Shown here: in pieces, positions 1 to 12,480 of the stretch
How the letters are laid out: every line of letters starts with the position of its first letter
Position numbering within the stretch: position 1 is the stretch's first letter
NCBI RefSeq assembly: GCF_040802235.1
Contig: NC_133162.1
Location: 1,195,501 to 1,259,500, forward strand
Direction of reading: 5' to 3'
Length of the DNA: 64,000 bases
Source of the DNA: Manis javanica
Taxonomy: Eukaryota > Chordata > Mammalia > Pholidota > Manidae
Position numbers and translations under genes: made by a program
Notes under the pieces: model-generated
The model's input: only the letters and a program-made list of their open reading frames with translations
Told to the model about the DNA's origin: nothing
Databases searched by the model: none

Positions 1-3000
1 TTTGGAGAATCTGTTGCGGGAAGAGCAGGTTCTGCAGCCACACAGGCAGGGCTGCATGCCGTCTGTCTGTCCGGGCCCCATTTGTTCCCTCTGACAGTTG
101 GGGTGGCTGCACCCCTGTTCTCCTGCAGGACCCCTGGGCTCTGAATGGGGGGGAGTGGGGGAAGGGCTGGGAGCTGGGTAGCACCTGCTGGTTGCAAGGA
201 GGCCCCCCGAGCCGCCTGGAGTGGGCCGCCCAGCAGTATGTGGGGAGAGGTGGGCGCCATCTGGGACCGTGGGGAGGAGAGTGGGGGGTGCCAGCTGGTG
301 GTTTCCATGCAGTCACCGCCACAGCAGAGCCAGCCTGTGGGCGCCACCGTTACTCCCCGTTCTGTAGTGCTGGGCCATCTCCATGGCAGCCTCGTCCGTG
401 TCCTCCGCTCCCCTCAGCGGCCTCTGGCTCTGCAGCAGATACGAGGGTGCAGACAGCCAGCCGGGCCCACTGGCTTTCCTGCATCCTGGGAGGACCGGTG
501 CACGCCCGAAGCCTGCCCGGGTCTGCTCGGGCTGCAAGCTGCTCCCTCCAGGCTTCCTCTGCACCCGGGGAATGCTGGCAGCCCTCTGGAGGCAGGACCC
601 TCTTCACCACAGCCTGGCTCCCCGCCTTCCACGAGCCCTGGGCTGCCCTGCCCAACGTGCCCACTCTGATCTGGCTCCTCAGCGCAGCCCACGGCCCAGG
701 TGGGTGGGTGTCCAGGTCAGCAAGGAGTCTGCCTGCAAGGCAGGGCGGCCACAGCGCTGGACCTTCAGACCTGCCACTGCGTTTGGCATTCTGGTCCCTG
801 GTAATACCTTCTCACAGGACCATGCTGCCCCGGCGCCCGGTGGCAGGTCCCTCCCCTTCATGCTTCTCCTCTGCTTCACCCACACTGCGGCTGTCCCTGG
901 AGCCACTGGCCGTGTGTCACCCAGAACCAAGTAGAGCGAGGGCTGTCCCAGGGCTGCTTCACATGGTCACAGACACCGAGAGGGCAGGAGACGCCGGCCG
1001 GGCGAGCGCGTGAGTCCCGGTCAGGCCCGGGGCTCAGCGGGGCTCGGGCTCCCCCTGGTCCTGCCCGCCCCATGGAGGCGCTCACCGGCACTGCCCAGAC
1101 CTCAGCCGTCTCTGCTCTGGGCTCCTGTACCTGGCCTGCTGTAGGGGGGTGTCTGTGTTGGCCTCGGCCCTTTGTAGGGACACTGAGGACATGAGCACCC
1201 TTGACCAGTGCCCTCTGGCCTCATCCTTCAAGAGGCGGCACAGGGCTGAACACAGCCCACCCCCGGGCCTTGGACCGGCCGGCTTGTCCCTTCCCCTGTC
1301 CTGCGCCTTCCCTCCCCTCTGACAGCAAACAGGATGCAGCCGGACCCCTTCTGCTGGTGGCCAGGACGGGAACTGAGGGCCCCATCTCATCGAGGCGGCC
1401 ATGCGGTCACAATGCCTTTGGCCATGTTTTCCTAACAATGACCTTGTCATTTCTTTCCTCTCGAGGAGGCATCACTGGCGAAGCCTGTGGCCATCAGGTG
1501 ACAGAGCAGCACCGGGTCACAGGCCCAGGATGGGCTGGTAGCAGTGCCTGGTGCCGGGGGAAACCGCAGGAGCCGCCTCAGAGAAGACGCTGTGCTCTGT
1601 TTGGGGCCCCGTGGGTGACACCCCAGGGAGCCTTTTGGGTCCTGGTGGGCACGTGGGCCCTGCAATCAGCCACCATCACACCTCTGGCATCCTACCCAGG
1701 CATTTGAGGTGCCACCCAGCTGCCTAAGCACAGTGTGGCAGGAGTGTCGTGCCATTGTGCACCTTTACCCCACCGGGTGGCCAGTGCTAGCATGCAGCCA
1801 TGGCAGATGGGCTGTGGGTCTGGACGATAGGACACGGGGCAGCCTCTCTTGGGGCCGCCGCACTGGCTCCTTGTGGGTGGCTGGGCACCTTCACCAGCTG
1901 CAGGCCAGCTGCCACTCAGTGTGTCCCACTGGGGTTGGTTCTGTGGCCCTGGAGCCGGTTCTGAAGGGCCCGGGATGGCTGGTGCCCTTGTGGACTCATG
2001 GCTGCACCTGCACCTGACTGGCTGTGTGGCCAAGACCGGCTCATGTCACCCTGGGATGGTTCTTTCACAGCAAGATTTTAATTTCCTGTGCCCGGTTTCC
2101 TGGACTGGGTTCCAGGAGCGGGCTCCCGGGGCCGGGTGAGGTGCGTCTTGAGAACAGAAGGGCCATTCAGATTGAGGTTGAGAAACGCTGGCCTGGGCCT
2201 GCTGAGAGGCGGCTGGCGCACGGGGGTCCATGACTGGGCGGGTGGGCCGGTAAGGCAAATCAGAACAGCGGGGCCTTAGTTTCTACATCACGTTTAACAG
2301 GGTTTTGATGAGTTTCTTACAAACAGAATGCAAGAAGAAGACAGGAGACAGCCCTGACCTCACGCCCAGGTAATCCCCAGCTTTGTGAAGCGCTCCGTGG
2401 TCAGGGTGAAAGTGTCCCAGCCGTGTAGAGAAGTGGGAAGCGAAGGCCTCCATCACATATGTAGTGCACGTCTCCACATGTGTGTGCCGCTTATGCAGAG
2501 TCTCTAGCGTACACGAGAGGGGTTGTCATACCCAGCGTGTCTGCACTTTTGCAAAACCTTTACATTGTCTTTGGGGCATTTTCTTATTGGCACATAAACC
2601 TTTTTAATGTCCACACACAATTCCACTTGAGGTGGTGACAGAGTAACCCGACCGGCATGTGCACCTGGGCTTCCCTGGGACTGACCTCCTGGCCGCCGCC
2701 CTGGTCCGCATGGAGTTCTGTGAGTTCACCGGTCGTGGAATTCCCGGGCCTGCCTGTCTCCAGCACCGGCCGGAACCGTTCATTCCGCTCTGGGAAGTCG
2801 AAGTGCTGGCTCCTCGTTCTGCCCCCGGCAGCTTTACCCGGGACAGAGGTGGCCATTCCGGCATGCGGCTCAGTGCCCGTTACGCCCATCTGCCCGTCAG
2901 AGCCTCGGCCCCTTTCCCCACAGGGCTGGCTTCCTCACTGTACAGCTTCATCGTAATGGAAGGAAATCAGGCCCCACTTATTATATTTCCCCCTTGCAGT

Positions 3001-3014
3001 GTTTTGATAAAAAC

Positions 3015-3190
3015 CCTGCTTTTTCTCTTCAGAAGTTTTACATTTTTGTGTGGCTGAACTTATCTTACCCATTTGATGAAGAGGCCTTCCTCTGTAGCTT
3101 CTGGGGTTTGCTTCCTGCTTGGAAAGGCCTCTCGATGCAGATGACTTCACTATCACCCATTTTTTTTCTAGCACTCGTAAGGGTTCTTTG
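3015..3190 (-). mobile_element. Decayed L1 fragment, antisense
   Basis: The + strand reads as a diverged antisense copy of the L1 stretch that runs from the 'aaacttttacattttt..tgtagt' part through 'gaaaggccttcc' to 'ttctagtact'. It is short, AT-rich and without an open frame. The same L1 stretch occurs in the longer copies elsewhere in the window. Identification is by remembered consensus only. Confidence 0.5.
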
Positions 3191-3241
3191 TGTATATGTG
3201 TGTGTGTGTGTGAGAGAGAGAGAGCGAGTGAGTGAGCGAGC
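3189..3241. repeat. Compound (TG)n-(AG)n microsatellite
   Basis: A TG run with one TATA interruption (3189-3212) passes directly into an AG run and then into GAGT/GAGC tetramers. It abuts the right end of the L1 fragment. Confidence 0.9.
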
Positions 3242-6200
3242 TTCTGCTGTGTTTGGGGTTTGCTTTGTGCTTCAGAGTGAGGGAGGGTCAGGCTTCCCAT
3301 CATTCCCCTTCCCCTGCCCACTCAGAAGGCCTCCTCTGTCCTGGATGCGTTTGCGTCTTTCTGCACCTCCCAGCATGTGGGTGGGTCTGTCTCTGTCTGT
3401 TTTGTAGCAGATACGTCTGTGTGCAGTATTTTAAAAGGACTCTTTTAAAAGACAGTTGAGAGTCGTATCTGAGGGTAAGGCCTGCAGGGAAGGGTGGTGG
3501 GAGACAGAGTCCCTGGGAATCTTCATGTGAAGGGGGTTGTCCCCTGAACTGTTCCCGAGACCACCCCCGATGGGGTTTAGAATATCAGCTTGCCCGGCAG
3601 CCTCCTGCCTTCTGTGGGATGAATGAATGTGATTGCATTGTGATTTGGGTGGGGAAGGAAGGGCCTTTCCCTGCAGCTGGAGCCCAGGCCGCCCTGCAGT
3701 GGGCTGTGCGCGGTGACCGAGCAGAGGGTCAGGCAGGCCTGCGTCGGCCCCCGGGGGAAGGAACCAGCTGCCTGCAGCCTCAAGGCAGAGGTTTGGAAAG
3801 GAGTGAATGTGTGCATGCATGTGTAAGGGATGCAGAGGTGAAACCTGCTCCCCCAGAGCTTTCCCCCAGCTCAGCTCAAGGCCACATAGAGTCCCCCCAG
3901 GTCTGGAATGGTGCCCGTGGGTCACCTGGAGGGGTCACAGGCCAGCATGTAATTCACATGCTCAGCTCTCCATGATGCCCCGTGCTAGGGTGTGGTGGGG
4001 GCCGTGGGGCCTTGGGCACAGGGCCAGGGCTGGTAGCTGGCTGATCCTCCGGGCTCCTGAGACCTCACAGAAGCCTGCTCAGGTTGTGGGTGAGGCAGGA
4101 CACTGACATTCCTTACTGTCTGGAGACCTGGGGTGGTCCCACAAACGCCAGCCTGGCGCCTCAATGCTTGGGACTGCACGGGGCTGGGAGCCAGTTCTGC
4201 GGCCATTGCTCTGCCCAGGCCTCTGGGAGCTGGCTAGCTCTGGCTTTCTGCCCAGCAGCCCTCAGGGAACTCCTGGCCGGCCTGCCGCCCTCAGCCTGCT
4301 GCCCCGTGCTTTCTGCGTCCTGGCCAAGGCTTCCCTCTGGGGAAGCACAGAATTAAGCACCCACAAGAGTGCAGACAAACACCTGGCGCTGCTCAGACCT
4401 TCTTCCTCTTTTTTTGGAAACATGCAGGAGAACAGAAGCCTGATTCTCCACCTTGAAATAATGCCTTTCTCAATTCCATTCACTTTGGGCCCCTAAAAGA
4501 CCCACCTCTTTTCCAGGATGATAATTAAGCCTCTTGAGCCAGGAGGAGGGTTGAGGGAGGGGAAACTGGGCTGGAGGCAGGCCCCCGCATCATGGCCATT
4601 GAGAGCTCGGCCATGGCCTTGAGCCCGGGGGGCGTCCACTCTGTGCTTCGGCTCCTGGGTCGTCCCGGAGACCGACCCGGGGCAGAAACCTTGTATGCTC
4701 GCGTACGTGGTGGGTGCCCCTTCTGGCACCTTAGGAAGCACATGGGATCCCACCCAAACCAGACCCAGCTCGGGAAAGGTCCTGACCCTGTCTGGTGCTG
4801 GCAGGTCTGCCGGGCAGCTGCGTTTGTAGGCTCACGGGTCCAACACAAGCTGATCCCATGCTGCCCAGCCTTTTGGCATCTTACAACTCCTTAAAAATCT
4901 CCTTTTTGTTTCTTTCCTTGAACAATTTTTCCTGCGTGTTTGTGCTGTTGCCTAGGTGTGTACCCACATTCTGATATTCTGTGGAAAACAAAAATTGGTG
5001 ACCAAGAAGAGTGGTCATCAGGACAGTGGTGCCGGGACCTGGGGCCTGGGTGACTGAGCACAGTCTCCCACACGGGGTCCTCGGCCGCCTGCAGGCTCCT
5101 TCCCGAGCTCAGGGGCCTCTGTCTTCACTGCTTCCCGCCCCGGAGTGAGGGGCTGCGCGGGCCCAGACACCACAGCCAGAGCGTCTGTGCCTCCTACGGG
5201 GAGGCCCGGGGCTGGGGCTGGGGGCTGGGAGGGCAGAGCGGCCCGGGTTCTTGGTTGGAGGCCGCTGTGTCTCCAATGGATGGGGTCATTCGAGGACATG
5301 GTGGGAAGAGAATTGGTGGGCCGGGTCCAAGGGAGGAGGTGTAGGAGTCCCGGGCGGTGGGAAACCACGTGTGGGGGTGGCTCTGGTTGCCTGGGTGCCG
5401 GCCGCACGTGGTTTGCTGGCCCGTCTAATTGAATTGTCGGAGGACACGACGGGAACGGAACAGGCCTCGGGACGCCGTGTGACCTGGGGGCACTCACGTC
5501 GGCCTCTGGGGTCGCAGGCTCCGCTGCAGGGTCAGGCTCTTCCCTTCACTCGTGAAGCTGAGTCCAGGCTGCCCCAAGGCCAGGCCAGGCCACGGCTCCC
5601 TCCGCAGGTGGCAGGGCAGTGCATCCTCAGCCGACTCGTGCTGGCCAAGCCTTCACTGTTGCCCGTCTCACTCTTCCGTGGGCACCGGCCTGCGCCTGTG
5701 GGGCCAGACCCCACACCTACCAGAAGACCGTGTGTGTCTGGATGTGGGCACAGGCGGAGGCCGGCGCTGCCCAGCGGGCATGCAGAGCGAACTGCCCTGG
5801 TGGCTGTGGGGCAGGGGCCGCGGAGGCCTGGCAGACACCTGTGGGGTGCTCCGTTTACTTCAAAGGTCCTTAGACCCCAGGGTTTCGTTGTGTGGGGGTC
5901 ACGGGCTGATGTCTTAGGGCCCCCGTCATGGCTGTCACCTCCATTTGCCTCCTTCTGAGGTGCCGCTGCCCGGGGTGTCCTCAAGAGGGACGACTCAGCC
6001 CTCGCCAGTGCCACCTGGTGAGCAGTGCTGGTCCCACCTGGGCGCGGCTCTGAGGTGAGAGGCCCTGTCGCGCGGGGCGGCATCGGGCTGCAGGTGTCTA
6101 AGGGCCCGTCCTGCTCGGGGCTCTGCAGCCCGCTGGTTTGCACTCGCCCAGGGTTACTCTGCAGACAGGCCAGTGCCTGCGGGGTTGAGGCGAGGCTCCT

Positions 6201-6289
6201 GCCTGGCCGAGGGGCAGCGGGTGGCCCATGGCCGGGCTCCAGTGAGGCCTGCTGGTATGGCCTGCGCAGCCTGGGAGGCTTTATCAGCA

Positions 6290-6450
6290 CTCATTCCTGC
6301 AAAACAAACAACTGTATGGTTTATTAATCATTAAATATCGACTTTCCATCAAAACCACATGCAAATTCCTTTTCAAAGTAAAGGTCTGCGATAAAACCTT
6401 CCTCTTACAGTGAGATGTGATTTAAAGCAGCAGCTTTTCCTTAACAATGC
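6290..6450. promoter_or_regulatory. AT-rich enhancer candidate in intron 1
   Basis: A sharply AT-rich island inside GC-rich intron. It carries TTAATCATTAA (6324-6334, two facing homeodomain half-sites), a perfect POU octamer ATGCAAAT (6359-6366), and SOX/forkhead-like AACAAAC and AACAATG sites. It resembles no repeat I recognise. Enhancer function is inferred from motif clustering alone. Confidence 0.3.
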
Positions 6451-7884
6451 TGCGTCCATTTATCCAAGCTCAGTGTGGGATTGGGGTTTGACTGAGACGC
6501 CATGCTGCCCTCCGAGAACAGCATCAGGCTGCCTGCCAGCTGCTCCAGAAGAGCGGAGCCCGCATCAAGCGGGCCGGTCCTGGGGCAGCAGACCACGGCC
6601 CAGGGGAGTCCGGTGGGGGGCCTCTGCTGAGCCCAGGCTGGCCACGCCTGGGGGCAGCTGGCTCGCTGTGCAGGCCATTGTTCTGGGGAAGCTGGCTCTG
6701 ACTGTGGGGTCCTTGTCCACAGGCAGGAAGAAGCGTGCCTCCCACTTACGCCCCCCCTCTAGCCACAGGGAGGGTCTGGGCCCATCCTGTCCTGTCCTGT
6801 CCAGTGAACCCTCCAGTTTGCAGGTTGATGGCATGCCTTGATTCCTGCTGAAACACTTACTTATCTTGCAGCTGTTTGGATTCATCCCGTGTTTTTAGCA
6901 TCCCACAGATTATAAAAGAGAGTAGCTGAAGCCCAGTATCTTATCAAGGGTCTGCCTGGGAGAGAAAAGCTCGCTTGGCGTGGGGCCGGGGATGGCACAG
7001 GGGTGGTGGGACTACAGTTTGCCTTTGCCCGTCTGGTTTGTTTGCTCATTCAACAAGCCTCCACTGGGTACAGCGGGCTAGGCTGGGAGCCGCTGGGGGC
7101 TTCAGAGGGCACCATGGTCAGCCTGAACAGATCTGCCAGGGACCCACTGCCGGGGCCTCAGGGCACCTTCTGGGACCAGCACCTTCCCCTCCTGATTAGA
7201 GGCTGCCCTCTGGCCATTCAGTGAGCCTAGAAAGCACCGTCACATTCCCTCCATGTGTGAAGCTGCTCGGAGGCTGAGCAGGTGGGAACTGGCTCTAGGT
7301 GAGGCTGAAGGAGGCATGTGGGTGATGACACATGGGGCCACAGGACACGGAGGAGACCTGAGGTTGCCCACCCATGCACCGCGAGGCGAGGGCGCCCCAG
7401 GTAGATGGGGCGTGGTGACTGCCTGGAGTCTGGCAGCTTTGATTTGTAAGCTGACACAGGGAACGAGGCCTCCACTCCTGTCAGCTGGGCATCATCGGCC
7501 TTTGTTCCCTTGGGGATAAATCAATCCATCTGCCAGTCCCAGGCCCAGCAGCCTGCGCGGGAGGAGGCGCGGCGAGGAGGTGATGGCTTTGGCAGGGCCG
7601 TGGGGCATAAGTGATAAGTGGCTGTAAAACCCACACTAGCCTAGACACACATTTCCCAAGCACCACCTCCTCCCCATGGCAGCTTGTGACACTTCCCGAG
7701 TTCTCTGGGGGATGGTCTGGCCCAGCCGGCAGCAGGCTTCATCCTGCGTCCCTTCCCCATAGCTTGGGGATTTCCAGGATGCCCTGCAGCACGTGGCCTC
7801 CAGGCAGGATGCGTCAGTCAGACCTGGGCTGGGAACTCAGTGAGCCCACCTAGAGGAGCCTGGGGCAGGACCCTCACGCCCTAC

Positions 7885-8352
7885 CACTGTGTGCACACGC
7901 ACACAGACACACATGCAGAGAGCTACACCTGCAGGCATGCACATGCACACCAGTGTGTACACATGTGCACACACACAGCCATGCCACAGGCACACAATTC
8001 ACACCCGTGTGTACACATGTACACACACAGAGCCATGCCACAGGTACACAACCATGTGTACACATTTACACACATAGAGCCACGCCACAGGCACACAATC
8101 CATACCCGTGTGTACACATGTACACACACAGAGCCACACCACAGGCACACACATTCACACCCATATGTACACATGCACACATACAAAGCCATGCCACAGG
8201 TACACACCCATGTGTACACATGTACATACAGGCACACATATATACACCCATGTATACACATGTACACACACAGAGCCACACCACAGGTACACAATTTACA
8301 CCTGTGTGTACACATGTACACACAGAGCCGTGCCACAGGCACACACAAGTGT
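7885..8352. repeat. CA-rich minisatellite, eight units of 40-55 bp
   Basis: Units begin with (G/A)T(G/A)TACACATGTACAC-like sequence at 7955, 8009, 8056, 8110, 8165, 8212, 8252 and 8306, giving spacings of 54, 47, 54, 55, 47, 40 and 54 bp. Most units carry the core 'agccaygccacaggyacac'. A CA-rich lead-in covers 7885-7954. The array gives long open frames on both strands that are repeat artefacts. Confidence 0.9.
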
Positions 8353-8859
8353 GACCTAAGATAGACAATTGGCTCCAGAATAAAAGTGAATTCTGTGCTG
8401 TGCAAACTTCTCCCATTTTGGCCGGGTTTCAAAGGGCTCTGAAAGGAGAGCAGCACACTGTGCCTGACACCCTGCTTCTGAAGGGGGGTCGTCCTCTGGA
8501 GTGGTTTGTTCTGCCCAAACTGAGCTTGACACATACTGTGGGCACGGCTTCTGGGTTGGGGTGGGTGGAGAGGAGCGGCGACTCCCTGCGACGGCCGCAG
8601 TGCTTGGTGGTGAGTGGCAGGCATGGCAGCCCCAGGCCCCGGGGTGGGCTGGAAGCGCCGCTCTCGTGACGTAACATCAGGCAAGCTCTCCTCGGAGCCC
8701 CTTCCCGCAGGCTGAGCCCAGCCCCACGCCCCTGTCCCCCAGAGCACTCCCGGCCCCCTCTGCACCGCCCCCGCACCCCCACGCTCCCCTCCCCAGCCTC
8801 GCTCCCCTCCCTCGATTGGCCTGCCCATCTGCCCCCGGCCCCAGGGGCTGTGCACCCTG

Positions 8860-9000
8860 GATTCCTGTCCTGACTGCAGTTTGCCGGCTCCGTGGCCGTG
8901 GGCAGATCACCCAGCCTCTCTGATCCTGCTTTCTGCTGTCAGATGGTGAATGACTCTTTCCCACAGTGTAGTGAGTGGACTGGATACCTAAAACCCCTCT
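8860..9000 (+). mobile_element. MIR-like SINE fragment
   Basis: Diverged match to the MIR consensus in sense orientation: a 'gtgaccttgggcaagt'-like part (gtggccgtgggcagatc), then 'acctctctgtgcctcagtttc'-like and 'cagatggtgaatg' pieces in the right order. It abuts the L1 that follows. Confidence 0.5.
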
Positions 9001-9029
9001 ACAAATGGGCCATAATCTGTATTTTATGT

Positions 9030-11955
9030 ATTTGTACTTGGGCGTAAGTACAGTAAAATGCACAGGCCTGAAGTGTGTGGTTTGATGAGTTTTGACAAAT
9101 GTGTAGCCAAGAGCTCAGTCGAGGCACACAGAGCATCGCCGTCACCCTGCAGGGTCCCTTCTTGCTCTGTCCCAGGTCCCCCACTCGCCCCCCTTCCCCG
9201 GGGCAAGGGCGAAGCTACTTCTGTCACTGTGGGATCTTTGTCTGTCCTTAGATGTATGTAAGCAAGGCCACACAGTATCTGCTCCGTCGCTCAGAGCAGT
9301 GTCTCTGAGATCCGTCCATGGGACGAGACATCAGCACTTCATCCTTGTTTGGAAGGGAGTTGCCTGGTCGTGTTCTGCTATGTGACTGTGACGCCCTTTC
9401 TCCACCCATCTCGTGCGGATGGGTATCTCGGCTGTTCCCTGTCCGTGGCTGCTGGGAGTGACGCTGCAAAGAACATTCCTGTGCAGACATCTGTTTGGTT
9501 TCTCCTGGGAAACATCTAGGAATGGAATTGCTCGGTTGCCCAGCAAGTGTATATTTAGCTTTCCAAGAGACTGCCAGTTCTCCAGACTGCCTTGCCGGGC
9601 CCCGCACCCCCAGCCACCTGTAGAGTCGAGTAGCTCTGCGTCTGTGTGGCACCGGGTGTGGTCAGCCTGATTCTGACTGGCCATTCTGGTGGGGTGAGTG
9701 CGCATCGCCCCAGTGCTGAGGAGGCTGAGCATCGTTTCCTGTGTGAGTTGGCCTTTCATAGGTCTTCCTTTGTGAATTGTCTGTCCAAGTCTTTTTCCCA
9801 ATTCTTAACTGGTCTGGTTGTCGTTTTGTTATTGATTTGCAGGAGTTTGTTACTGAATCTGGTTGTGAGTCCTCTGCTGCCATATGTGTTGCAAATATTT
9901 ATCCTGGGTCATACTTTTCATTTTCTTAATAATGTCTTCTCAAGAGCAGGCATATTTAATTCTGATGAAGCAAAATTGATCAATTTTTTTTTAATGGTTC
10001 ATGTTTTTGGCATGTGGCTAAGAAATCTTTGCTTATCCTTAGGTTGCAAAAATGTTATCCTCTGTTTTCTTCCAGGCATTTTATACTTTTAATTTTCTTA
10101 TTTACACTTGGAATCCACCTAGAATCGTTTCTGGCCATGGTATGAAGTATGGGCCAAGGCTGACATGTCTCCCTATGGGTGCTCAGCTGGCCCAGTACAT
10201 GTTGAAGGCTGACATGATCCCATAGATGTGCAGTAGTGCCACCGAAATCTCACTGGCCGGTTGGCGTGTGGGCCTGTTTCTGCCCAGCCTGTCATTCCAT
10301 CGTTTCGGGTGTCTGTCCTCACACCAGCGCCACGCCAACCCAGTTACTGTCCCTTTACGGGAGGTTATAAGGTCAGATAATAGTGTGTGTCCTCTAACTT
10401 TGCTCTTATTTTTTTAAAGATTACTTTTTACTATTCTAGATACGTTAGCTTTCCATAAAAACTTTAATCTGCCTACCAGTTTCTCTGAAGAGGGCGAGCT
10501 AGGGTTTGGACTGGGGTTGCGCTGATTCTGCAGACATGTGGGAGGCGTGGCATCCACGCGCTCTTGCTCCGGCCCGGGCACGGGTGCGTCTCCACCTGTT
10601 TAGCTCCTCTGATGCCTGACGCCTCTGGTGCTACAGGGGTGACTCCCACACACCTTTCTTCAGGTGGACCCCTATGTGTATGATGATACCTTTCTGCCAC
10701 TGCTGGTGGAATTTTTAACATCTTACTTTTCAAGTTTCTGGTTATTTTATTAGAAATACCGGAAGTTTTGTGTATGGACCTGCACCATGTGCTCTTGTTT
10801 CATTCACTTAATTCTAGGAGGGGTCTGTGGATTCCGCAGATCTCTCTGGATGGCCGTGTCATCTGGGAGCCATGACATTCTGACTTCTTCCTTTCCTACT
10901 GTTTATTTCAACTTCTTTCTTGCATCCTTGGCTGGGGCAGGATAGTGAGGAGAGGTGAGAGCAGGCAGCCTTGCCCCAGTCCCCGGCGTAGGGGGAGGGC
11001 GTTCAGCGTGTCCCTGTTCAATGTGGCCTAACAGGAAAGAAGTTCTGTCCTGTTGCGTCTGCCGAGAGTCTTTTCCGTGAATTGCAGCACATTTTGTGAA
11101 ATGCATTTTCTGCCTCTGCTGAGGTGATCATTCGACCCTCCTTCTTCATTCTGTTAGTGCTGTGACTCCCACACTGATTTCAAAGTTCGACCGACCTTGC
11201 ATTCCTGGCATGTACCTCACTCATTCATGATGAGTTGTATTTTTTACATATTGCTGCTTATTTGCTAACATTTTGTTAAGGAATTTTGTATGTATGTTCA
11301 TGAGGAATATTGGTCTGTGATTTTTTTTCTTGTCCTTGTCAGGTTTAGACGTCAGGAAAATGCTGGTCTCATAAAGCAAGTTAGGAGATGCTCACTTTTT
11401 CTGTTTTCTAAATGAGTTTGTATAAGATTCATATTGTTTCTTCCTTTAAAATTTGACAGAAGCTGTCTGGGCTGCAGGCTTTTTTTAGCAGGGTGGTTTT
11501 CAATTATGGCTACATTGTTTTAAATGATATAGGGCTGTTCAGATTGTCTTTTGTCATTTTGCATTGGTTTGTTAAATTGTGTATCTCAAGGAATTTTTCG
11601 ATTTCATCTACAAATATCATTTGTCAACATGTTTGTATTTATTATCCTTTAAATGCCTGTTGTATCTGTAATGACATCCTCTTTCTAAAATTCTTAATAT
11701 TTGTATTTTATCTTTTTAAAAAAATCAGTCTTCCAAAGGTTTTTCTCAGTTTTATGAGTCACAAAAGTGACTTGGTTTTGCTGACATTCCTCTGTTATTT
11801 GTCTCTGATTGATTTCCAGACTTTGTTATTTTCTTCCTTCTGCTTTAGATATACTTTGTGCTTTTATTGTCTTCCCATTTTCTAATGTACTTCGCACTAT
11901 AAATTTCCCTCTTTGCACCACTTTGGCTACATCATTTTTGATATGTTTCATTTTC
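9030..11955 (-). mobile_element. Old L1, 3' part with ORF2 remnants
   Basis: About 2.9 kb of AT-rich sequence that is the antisense of an old L1. Landmarks in order on the + strand are 'gatgagttttgacaaatgt', 'ggaatggaattgct', 'tgcaaatatttatcctggg', 'gctaagaaatctttgc', then ORF2 reverse-transcriptase remnants up to 'ttccctctttgcaccactttggctacat'. The element is therefore on the - strand with its 3' end near 9030. Stops and frameshifts are frequent, so it is dead. The upper end meets an inverted L1 segment. Confidence 0.8.
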
Positions 11956-12190
11956 AAACTTGTATGTACCCAACAAAAAGTCTCAAAATATATGATGGGC
12001 CTGCAGGGAGGGATAAACCCAGCATTGCAGTGGGAGGTTTCGGTCTCTGTTATTGTCAGGCCAAGGGAACACAACGCAGCAAGAGGATAAAAGACCTGCA
12101 CGTCACAATTAGCAGTGCACACGATTAGTGGACGCATGTAGAACTCTGCTTCCAGTCATTAGAAAATAATGTTTTTTTCTACAGCAAACC
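11956..12190 (+). mobile_element. Inverted L1 ORF2 segment
   Basis: This part reads in the sense direction of L1 ORF2, in the endonuclease-coding portion. Landmarks are 'tgtatgtacccaacaaaaagtctcaaaatatatga' cut by divergence, then 'gcagtgggaggttt', 'ggataaaagacctg' and 'gattagtggacgcatgtagaac'. It comes from a part of L1 that lies 5' to the segment ending at 11955, as expected if it is the inverted 5' piece of the same insertion. Confidence 0.65.
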
Positions 12191-12480
12191 AGGAGTATTT
12201 ATAAAAAATTTCACTTCATATAAATGAGATCATACAGCATCTGCTCCACTGATGGAGCGTCTCTCTCAATGCATCGCACCTGTGAGATCCGTCCCAGCTG
12301 ATGTGTGAGTGGTAATCCATTCATTCTCTGTCTGTCTGGAACTCTGTGTGACTGCATGGCACTTTACTGACCCATCTGCTGATCTTGGGCATTTGGGGTA
12401 GTTTCCAGCTTCTGACCGTCCCAGCCTTCTTGTGCGTGTCTCCTGGTAAACATGTGGTATTTTGAGGTGTGGATTGGCTT
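12190..12480 (-). mobile_element. L1 3'-end fragment, antisense
   Basis: Antisense match to the 3' part of an old L1: 'cacttcatataaatgagatcatacagcatctgctc', then 'gtaatccattcattc', 'tgggcatttggggtagtttcc' and 'cttgtgcgtgtctcctggtaaac', each diverged. The same 3' region is already present near 9250-9520, so this is a separate insertion or a rearranged copy. Confidence 0.65.

Noticed and set aside
192-1013. 273-codon + strand frame near the left edge
   Set aside because: No recognisable domain or start context, in a GC-rich intron with several overlapping frames of similar length. I considered an upstream STK32C exon here and found no suitable donor or N-terminal sequence.
2060-2240. Possible MER5-like DNA transposon end ('gaggttgagaaacgctgg')
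   Set aside because: Only a single short phrase resembles the terminus; the rest of the element could not be followed.
5251-6290. Overlapping 235-codon (+) and 252-codon (-) frames
   Set aside because: Low-complexity Pro/Arg/Gly translations, open on both strands at once, as expected for GC-rich DNA without stops.
7923-8855. 310-codon - strand frame rich in Cys/Val/His
   Set aside because: Produced by translating the CA/TG minisatellite. The periodic peptide follows the DNA repeat and not a protein family.
11493-11885. 130-codon + strand hydrophobic frame
   Set aside because: Antisense strand of an L1 ORF2 remnant; T-rich DNA gives Phe/Leu/Ile-rich translation.
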